Part shown: positions 6,768 through 11,958 of the stretch, piece after piece
Position numbering within the stretch: position 1 is the stretch's first letter
How the letters are laid out: each line of letters opens with the position of its first letter
Assembly: GCA_903879975.1 (NCBI GenBank)
Contig: CAIRNL010000758.1
Coordinates: forward strand, 1-11,958
Reading direction: 5' to 3'
Source: an uncultured Chloroflexota bacterium
GTDB taxonomy: Bacteria > Chloroflexota > Anaerolineae > Caldilineales > Caldilineaceae
Length of the DNA stretch: 11,958 nucleotides
The notes under the pieces: model-generated
Databases searched by the model: none
Told to the model about the DNA's origin: nothing
What the model saw: only the letters and a program-made list of their open reading frames with translations
Position numbers and translations under genes: made by a program

Positions 6768-6783
6768 AGGACGGCAGTTGCCG
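6764..6783 (-). terminator. Weak candidate intrinsic terminator after the LivJ-like gene
   Basis: On the minus strand CGGC-AACT-GCCG (6783-6772) is followed by TCCTTTTTA. The U-tract is good but the stem is only four base pairs, so termination may be partial. The U-tract overlaps the outer arm of the repeat ahead of crcB, so the two structures could compete. Confidence 0.3.
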
Positions 6784-6889
6784 GCAGCAGCGTGGCTCCT
6801 CGCTCGCACCTCATAGCGGCAAGCCGAGTACGCAGAGAGGGACCCGAATCCAGCAATTCTGCGCAATCGAATGTTGTGCTCAGGGCAAG

Positions 6890-8032
6890 TCAGTTCTCGA
6901 CCTGCTGAAACTCGCTGTTCACCACCTGATAAATCCAAATCCGCGGGTTGACGAGGTCGCCGTCCGGCTCGAAACGCAATGAACTGAGCAGCGTGTCGAA
7001 GGAATCGCTGCGCAGCTTCTCTTCAATAGCGGCTCGTTCCAGTGCCCCAGCCTTGTTCGCCGCCTCGGCCAGCACCTGCATAGCCACGTAACCGTTGACC
7101 GAGTAGGTGTCCGGGTTACGGTACTCGACTGCCTGGTAGGCCTCGATCCAGCGCTCATCGGCAGCGTTGCGTGGACTGGGTGCAAAGGCGTTGACGTACA
7201 TGCCCTCGGCTGTGCCGTTCGCTTCGTCGATGGTCGCAGCCAGAAAGGCACCGTCGCTGGCCAGCATGGGCACATCGACGCCAGCCTCGATCAGTGCTGC
7301 GCGCAAGTAGGGCGCCTCGATCTCATAGCCGGCATAGAAGATGGCATCGACACCGGCATTTTTCACCTGCGCCACCTCTTGCGTGTACAGGCTCTGTCCT
7401 TCAGCAACCTCGATCTGAAGCGGCACCTGCGCGCCCCTCGCTTCCAGGTCATCGATCAGCGATGCAGCCAATCCCTGGCCGTAGCCCGTGTTGTTGAAGA
7501 GGACAGCGACTTTGCCGGCATTCAGCTCATCGACCAGAAAGTCGGCGCTGACCCTGGCCTGCACACTGTCGTTGGCGTTGACGCGGAAGAAGTTGTCATA
7601 GTTACGTTCGGTCAGGCTCTGCTCGGAGGCAGTTGCGGAGACCACGACAATCGGCAGGTCTTTGTAGACGGCCATGGCGGCCTCAGTCTGGCCGCTGTTC
7701 AGGTGGCCAATAACCCCCAGCACGCGATCGCCGCGCTCGATGGCCTGGCGCACGTCCTCCGTGCGAGCCAGGGCGACGTCGCTGTCCGATTCATCGTCCA
7801 GCGGCCGCACGACGATGCGATAGCCGAGCAGCCCACCTGCGTTGTTGATTTCAGCCGCAGCGAGACGCACTCCACCCAGAACTGTCTGGCCACCATTGGC
7901 CTGAAAGCCACTCAGCGGCACCGCCACGTAGACGATGACATCCCCACCATCGGGCGTGCCGCTACCACCACAGGCCGTCGTCACCGCCAGCGCAATCAGC
8001 AGGATTGTTGCCAGGAAACGCTTGTTCATCAT
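6890..8032 (-). CDS. LivJ-like ABC-type substrate-binding lipoprotein (periplasmic binding protein type 1)
   Basis: A 380-residue extracytoplasmic binding protein. The N-terminus has a lipoprotein signal: charged start MMNKR, hydrophobic core LATILLIALAV, then VTTAC with Cys21 as likely lipidation site, followed by a flexible Gly/Ser/Asp linker. The mature part is a type 1 periplasmic fold as in branched-chain amino acid receptors: IVYVAVPLSG, the LGGVRLAAAEINNAGGLLG helix region, GVIGHLNSGQT near the hinge, PIVVVSATAS, and FFRVNANDSVQA. Later segments include VAVLFNNTGYGQG and DGAFLAATIDEANG. The ligand cannot be read. The start is ATG 8032 (or 8029) because the signal peptide begins there and AAGAGG lies just upstream; an in-frame extension to 8212 would bury the signal. 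No livHMGF permease or ATPase is present. It lies 142 bp after the coiled-coil gene and may have its own leader. Confidence 0.9.
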   Translation of the reverse strand: MMNKRFLATILLIALAVTTACGGSGTPDGGDVIVYVAVPLSGFQANGGQTVLGGVRLAAAEINNAGGLLGYRIVVRPLDDESDSDVALARTEDVRQAIERGDRVLGVIGHLNSGQTEAAMAVYKDLPIVVVSATASEQSLTERNYDNFFRVNANDSVQARVSADFLVDELNAGKVAVLFNNTGYGQGLAASLIDDLEARGAQVPLQIEVAEGQSLYTQEVAQVKNAGVDAIFYAGYEIEAPYLRAALIEAGVDVPMLASDGAFLAATIDEANGTAEGMYVNAFAPSPRNAADERWIEAYQAVEYRNPDTYSVNGYVAMQVLAEAANKAGALERAAIEEKLRSDSFDTLLSSLRFEPDGDLVNPRIWIYQVVNSEFQQVEN

Positions 8033-8097
8033 GCCTCTTACCCGCCATCTCATCTGTTCGTAATCCACAGGCAAGATGCCGCTAAAGTGATGGGATT

Positions 8098-8162
8098 TAG
8101 AAACCAGGATTTTCGGGCACTGCCGCTGCCGAGAGGGCGAACTTGCAAATTCCCGGTTTCTA
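8098..8162 (-). repeat. Inverted repeat with nested hairpin in the LivJ-like gene leader
   Basis: TAGAAACC at 8098-8105 and GGTTTCTA at 8155-8162 are perfect 8-bp inverted repeats 49 bp apart. Between them, 8113-8132 can fold as a 6-bp stem with one bulge (TCGGCA against TGCCCGA in the minus sense). The element fills most of the 142-bp spacer (8033-8174). It may be an RNA leader or processing site; no U-tract follows. Confidence 0.35.
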
Positions 8163-8174
8163 TCGACCTTTCCT

Positions 8175-9005
8175 TTAGGCAGGTGCCTGTGTCCCGTAGT
8201 CGTAGACTTCATTCAAGCCGGCTACCAGGTCATCAAGCCGCTTGACCTGCTCCTGGATGTCAGAGCGCAGCCGCTCGGCACGCCCGCTGTTGATTGCCTC
8301 AGCGTTCAGCAACTGTACCTGACTGTAGACGGTAGCCAGCGCCGTCAGGCTTTGATCCATCTGCAGTTGTGCCTGCTGCATGCGCGCATCGAGCTGGCGC
8401 AGGGTTTGCCACTGGGTACTCTTGCTTGCGATGACCTGATCGAGCTGACTCTGCACAGCCGGATTCTGCTCACGCTGGCGTTGCCCCGTCAGCCGCTGCA
8501 GTTCTTGGGGAAGGTCGCTCCGCTCACGGGCAAGCAGATCGTCGGCCAGGTAGGAATCGAGGCGCAGCGCAAGTTGGTAGATATTACTCACCCACTCGCT
8601 GAGTTGATTGGCGGCATCCTCCAGCCGATCCCGGATCAGACCCGCCTGCTGCTTGCGCACCTGCAACTCGATACGGCGCTGGTACTCCAGCGCCTCCTCG
8701 ACTTCCTTGCGCAACGCCTTTTCTTTGACATTCTTCGGATCGAACTTCTCTTGGTAGAGTTCGAGCAAGACGCGTGCGTTGCTCTCGGCGTCGGAGACGC
8801 TCGAGTAGATGACCAGGCCGAGCGCCACGAGACCCAATACCAGCCACAGCTCGCGCGGCAGGCCCAACGGCCCGGGCGCCAGGAAATAGACAACCAGAGT
8901 CAGCGCAATCACCGCTGCACTCTCCCAACGAAAGACAGCATATTGCAGGATATTATTGCGCGCCTGTTTTTGAACTTCCGAACGAATCTCTGACATGGTC
9001 GCCAC
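8175..9005 (-). CDS. Two-TM membrane protein with long coiled coil, family not recognised
   Basis: A 276-residue protein. A short cytoplasmic-looking N-terminus (MATMSEIRSEVQKQ) is followed by two hydrophobic helices at about 28-44 and 52-68, joined by a Pro/Gly turn. From about 71 to 265 it is almost entirely helical heptad sequence rich in Glu, Gln, Arg and Leu, with LRKEVEEALEYQRRIELQV as the clearest coiled coil. A tail DYGTQAPA ends the protein. The hairpin topology would put both the N-terminus and the coiled coil on the same side, probably cytoplasmic. No catalytic motif was seen. The GTG at 9005 overlaps the TAG of the SBP-VWA gene by one base (TAGTG), implying translational coupling; ATG at 8996 is an alternative start. 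Its likely role is as a membrane partner of the VWA protein, by inference from the coupling only. Confidence 0.8.
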   Translation of the reverse strand: MATMSEIRSEVQKQARNNILQYAVFRWESAAVIALTLVVYFLAPGPLGLPRELWLVLGLVALGLVIYSSVSDAESNARVLLELYQEKFDPKNVKEKALRKEVEEALEYQRRIELQVRKQQAGLIRDRLEDAANQLSEWVSNIYQLALRLDSYLADDLLARERSDLPQELQRLTGQRQREQNPAVQSQLDQVIASKSTQWQTLRQLDARMQQAQLQMDQSLTALATVYSQVQLLNAEAINSGRAERLRSDIQEQVKRLDDLVAGLNEVYDYGTQAPA

Positions 9006-10780
9006 TAGAAATAGGTTGAGATGATGCGGTACAACTCTTCGATGTCAGCTTCACCGGCGCGGCGGAATTGACCGCCGCCAATACGCGCCATTGCGGAAAG
9101 CGTCTCCTCATCCGCATCATCGCCAAAGCCGATAGTGAAGATGACGATGGGCAGCGACGGATTCTGACGCACAAGTGCCTGCAAGTCGTAGAGATCATAG
9201 CCGCTCTCGTTCTCCAGACCGTCAGTCATCACGACCACAGCGTTGATGGCATCCGGCTGCTCCTCGCGCTGAAGCGTCGCCACGGCGGCGTAGACAGCGT
9301 CAATCAGTGCAGTGCCGCCTGCAGCTTCCATGCGATCGATCATGCCATTCAACTGCTGGCGCGTGCCATAGTCAAGTGTGGCAAGCAGGCTGTAGTCTTT
9401 GAGACCACTGCCAAATTCGACGATACCGACCCGATCGCGGTCGCCGGCAATCTGTTCCAGAAACGCCTTCAACGCCGACTGAGCTGCAAGCAACTTCGAG
9501 CCTTCCATACTACCACTCGTGTCCACGACCAAGTAGACGTTGGTCGGGCGCTTGGTATAATACCAGTAGTCACGCACGACATCGACAACCTCAGGCGACG
9601 GCATCTGCAGTGTCGTCTGAGGCTCACGCCAATCGACGGCATTGTTGTTGGCGAACGGGCTGTCCGAACCATCCAGGGCGATGCTTAGGTCAGCGGGACG
9701 ATAGCCGGCGGCCAGCAGGCGCTGTTGCGCATCAACGCCGGTCAAAAACTCGGAGAACGCCTGATAGGTTCGCTGCTGGTTCTTGGTCACCGCCGGCTCA
9801 CCTTCGCTCTGACCGAGTTCAAGCAAAGCCAGCGGGTGGTCGGTCCACAGCGTACCTTCGGCTGGATAGAGCGCGATCAACCGCTCGTTCGGATTCTGGC
9901 GATTCCAATCGAGGACAATGCGCTCCTGCGCCACAAAAAGGTCCAGAAAGTTGCGCCCCTCATCCTTGAGTTGCTCGACTACCCGATCCTCGTTCTCACC
10001 GTAGAAGCGCACGGTGCCCTCCACGGCCTTGACGTACTCCAGCGTAGCTGGGTCGGTGGCTGCTTCCACGGTCAGCCCACGCGTCAGCCCCGCACCGGCA
10101 TAAAACTCGGCAAGAACAGCCAGCAAGCCACTGGCATGCTTCGTATTGGCGTGGCTCCACTTGAAGTCAGGATCTTGCGTCGCACGCTGCTGCACATCCT
10201 GCCAGCTCACCGGTTTGTCCGGCCAGCCAAGTCGCCGGGCCACATCCTCCCAGGCAGCCAACACGATGGGACTCACCGCATAGCGCGTCTGCACACTGAT
10301 CCGGCGCTGGCCAATCGGCATCACCCTGTCCTGATCGGCGTCTTCTGCGGTGCGCTCAGCCCACAATTGCTCCAGCCGGTCCAACCAGAGGGCGCTGTCC
10401 GGTGAGATGGCTTGAAAGGGCGGGATCTGCATAGCCGTCTGCACCATCGCCTCGGGATCGTAGGGGACGACACTCACCTTGAGACTCTTGCCGTCCGGCG
10501 CACGCAGGGACTGGGCGTTGAAAGATTCGGCCAAGTCAGACAGGACAGGCGCCATGACGGGCGAAACGGCGATGGTCAGTTCGGCGCTATCCATTTCCCA
10601 TGAAACGGCCGGCGATGCAGGCGTCTCCCCACCATCGGTGAAGAAGCCGACGAGGGACGTGATGGTGTTGAAGGCAACGATGCTGGCACAGCCCAACAGG
10701 ATCAAAACAACGACGGCGATAATCCACAGTGCGGCGCTGTGCTGCTGCTTGCTAGCGGGGCGAGGCATACGTCTGCTCAT
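9005..10780 (-). CDS. Membrane-anchored solute-binding (SBP type 2) + von Willebrand factor A fusion protein
   Basis: A 591-residue protein. Residues 17-40 form one hydrophobic segment; LLGC at 28-31 could be a lipobox, but hydrophobic residues continue after Cys31, so a TM anchor is likelier. A Pro/Ser/Glu-rich linker leads to a type 2 solute-binding domain at about 64-370. It opens ELTIAVSPVMAPVLSDLAESF and ends AAGYRPADLSIAL, as in bacterial extracellular solute-binding proteins. A VWA domain spans about 412-591: YLVVDTSGSMEGSKL carries the MIDAS DxSxS (Asp420, Ser422, Ser424), with Thr490 in GGTALIDA and Asp520 in VVVMTDG. The metal site is therefore complete and the domain should bind Mg or Mn and a partner protein. 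The ATG at 10780 follows the upstream stop by 10 bp, and the downstream gene overlaps by one base: a tight operon. Ligand unknown. Confidence 0.9.
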   Translation of the reverse strand: MSRRMPRPASKQQHSAALWIIAVVVLILLGCASIVAFNTITSLVGFFTDGGETPASPAVSWEMDSAELTIAVSPVMAPVLSDLAESFNAQSLRAPDGKSLKVSVVPYDPEAMVQTAMQIPPFQAISPDSALWLDRLEQLWAERTAEDADQDRVMPIGQRRISVQTRYAVSPIVLAAWEDVARRLGWPDKPVSWQDVQQRATQDPDFKWSHANTKHASGLLAVLAEFYAGAGLTRGLTVEAATDPATLEYVKAVEGTVRFYGENEDRVVEQLKDEGRNFLDLFVAQERIVLDWNRQNPNERLIALYPAEGTLWTDHPLALLELGQSEGEPAVTKNQQRTYQAFSEFLTGVDAQQRLLAAGYRPADLSIALDGSDSPFANNNAVDWREPQTTLQMPSPEVVDVVRDYWYYTKRPTNVYLVVDTSGSMEGSKLLAAQSALKAFLEQIAGDRDRVGIVEFGSGLKDYSLLATLDYGTRQQLNGMIDRMEAAGGTALIDAVYAAVATLQREEQPDAINAVVVMTDGLENESGYDLYDLQALVRQNPSLPIVIFTIGFGDDADEETLSAMARIGGGQFRRAGEADIEELYRIISTYF

Positions 10781-10790
10781 GGCGTGCGCC

Positions 10791-11958
10791 TCACTGATTC
10801 ACATTCAGCTCAAACCAGCGCAGCAACGCTAGCAGCGTATCGCGATCCGGGCTGCGCATGGCCGTCGTGCGCGGAACAACCGGCAGTACACCGCGGTCAC
10901 CCCACTTGGTGAAAAGACTCTCTTCTGTGGCGTCGACTGGGATGTTGGGATTAGCTGGGCGCAGGCCGTAAGTCAGGGCAGCCTTCTGCTGTTCGTCACC
11001 GAGCAGGAAGCGCTGGAACTCAAGTGCAGCGTTCTTCTGCAGTGCAGTCGTCTCCGGGCCAACCCATACTGAGAAGGGGAAGTCGAACCAAGTAACGTAC
11101 TTGGGATAGTAGAGGGCGAGCGGGTCTTCCCAGCGCGTGAGAATGCCCTGCATGTTTTGCAGGAGATCACTCTCTAGCAGCTGGCCGCCGTCGCCGACGC
11201 TGTAGCCGAAAAGAGCGAAGTCCTCGGCGGTGTACGCGCTGGAACTGCTAAAATCAGTCACTGCACCCATGAGTTCCTTGAGCCACTCCTGAAATTCAGG
11301 ATTGACGACATCTTCAACCGAAATGTTAGTGCGATCGTAGTACTCACCGGCCGCAGCGATCATGGCTGCCAGGCCGCCGACGTTGCGTGAGGGGTTGGGC
11401 ACGACAAGCTTGAAGAAGCCCCATGCCGGCTCGCCGCCCAGCTCTGGCCAACCGCCAGCTGCAGTTGCCGCATCATGAATGACGTTCCAGTTAATTTCGC
11501 CGTACTTCTCTTCGATCACTTCAGCGCGGCTGTTATACAGTCCCCAGTTGAAGAGACTAATGGCGATAGGGCGGGCACGGTACTCACCATCGGTCAGGAA
11601 GACATCACGCCCCAGGCGCTCCTTGTAGGCAGCGTTGGCCAACTCGACCAAGTAGCGGCTGTCAGGGATCCAGGCAACCGGGAAATTTGCCAGTTGCTCA
11701 CGTTCGGCATCGGTAAGGTCTTCAGGGCGTTGGTCGGCAGCCAGCGCGCCATATTCGTCGCGGTCCCAACGCCCAAGGGCCGTCAGGCCGTCGACAGCCT
11801 CCACCTGCACCTGAATCGGCACGCCATCGACGCTACGCTCATCCGCATTGAACTGGTCAGCAGCAGCACGCACCCACGGTTCGATCGGCAGCGAAGTCAG
11901 GATGCGGATCGTGACCGTGTCAGGGCGATCTACTGTCAGGGCGGTTCCGCCCGGGGTG
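10791..11958 (-). CDS. Extracellular solute-binding protein, 5'-truncated by right window edge
   Basis: The frame is open from the right edge to TGA at 10793-10791, with 388 visible residues; signal peptide and start lie outside. The first visible part, TVTIRILTSLPIEPWVRAAA, resembles the first strand and helix of a type 2 binding protein. The last part, FQRFLLGDEQQKAALTYGLR followed by PANPNIPV, is the usual solute-binding C-lobe ending. Between them are AWIPDSRYLVELAN, PIAISLFNWGLYNSR and SRNVGGLAAMIAAAG. Several segments align by eye with the solute-binding half of the next gene (TIRILTSLP with TIAVSPVMA; AADQFNAD with LAESFNAQ; GLRPANPNIPV with GYRPADLSIAL). The two are therefore probably paralogues, this one without a VWA domain. 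It precedes the fusion gene by 10 bp. A start GTG at 11873 is possible formally but would cut off the first strand, so I reject it. Confidence 0.85.
   Translation of the reverse strand, partial: TPGGTALTVDRPDTVTIRILTSLPIEPWVRAAADQFNADERSVDGVPIQVQVEAVDGLTALGRWDRDEYGALAADQRPEDLTDAEREQLANFPVAWIPDSRYLVELANAAYKERLGRDVFLTDGEYRARPIAISLFNWGLYNSRAEVIEEKYGEINWNVIHDAATAAGGWPELGGEPAWGFFKLVVPNPSRNVGGLAAMIAAAGEYYDRTNISVEDVVNPEFQEWLKELMGAVTDFSSSSAYTAEDFALFGYSVGDGGQLLESDLLQNMQGILTRWEDPLALYYPKYVTWFDFPFSVWVGPETTALQKNAALEFQRFLLGDEQQKAALTYGLRPANPNIPVDATEESLFTKWGDRGVLPVVPRTTAMRSPDRDTLLALLRWFELNVNQ

Noticed and set aside
6650..6780. Classical fluoride riboswitch ahead of crcB
   Set aside because: I looked for the GGCGAUG opening and the CUGAUG..CUCUAC region in the crcB sense and did not find them; the structure that is present is different.
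6008..6982. Long plus-strand open frame (324 codons) after the pdxA-like gene
   Set aside because: It runs antisense through all of crcB and into the LivJ-like gene; its product is Gln/Arg/His-rich without any recognisable motif. It is the usual GC-rich antisense shadow.
8033..8212. Longer start of the LivJ-like gene at 8212
   Set aside because: It would place about 60 basic residues before an evident lipoprotein signal peptide and overlap the coiled-coil gene.
7379..8245. Plus-strand open frame (288 codons) opposite the LivJ-like gene
   Set aside because: Antisense to a well-supported lipoprotein gene and its leader; no family motif.

Overview
The window is GC-rich (roughly 60%), densely coded bacterial chromosome. 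The mixture of a SIS-type amino-sugar operon, multi-gene solute-binding/von Willebrand A loci and short or absent leaders suggests a Chloroflexota bacterium (Anaerolineae/Caldilineae type). That placement is an inference from gene style, not from a marker gene. No rRNA, tRNA, CRISPR array, insertion sequence or prophage gene was seen.

Layout. (1) 1-527 (+): the 3' part of a class II aldolase/adducin-family gene, cut by the left edge. (2) 629-3920 (-): a three-gene operon read leftward: ROK-family sugar kinase, nagA (N-acetylglucosamine-6-phosphate deacetylase) and a GlmS-isomerase-like SIS protein. Together these can phosphorylate GlcNAc, deacetylate GlcNAc-6-P and deaminate/isomerise GlcN-6-P to fructose-6-P. 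(3) 3921-3983: a 63-bp divergent promoter region with a near-perfect inverted repeat. (4) 3984-6011 (+): cobS (last step of cobalamin nucleotide-loop assembly), then a PdxA-family dehydrogenase of the PdxA2-like type. (5) 6266-6649 (-): crcB/fluC fluoride channel, preceded by a leader with nested inverted repeats. (6) 6890-11958 (-): a run of genes for extracytoplasmic binding proteins. In transcription order these are a solute-binding protein cut by the right edge, a membrane-anchored solute-binding + VWA fusion, a two-TM coiled-coil protein of unrecognised family, and a LivJ-like lipoprotein.

How the genes work together. The nag operon is a self-contained catabolic module. CobS and the PdxA homologue are on one strand but separated by about 216 bp with their own palindromes, so they may be independently transcribed. 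The right-hand block is the least conventional part: three binding-protein modules, a MIDAS-bearing VWA domain and a membrane coiled-coil protein, with no permease or ATPase in view. It looks more like a cell-surface sensing or adhesion assembly than a transporter, and is the best candidate here for an undescribed system.
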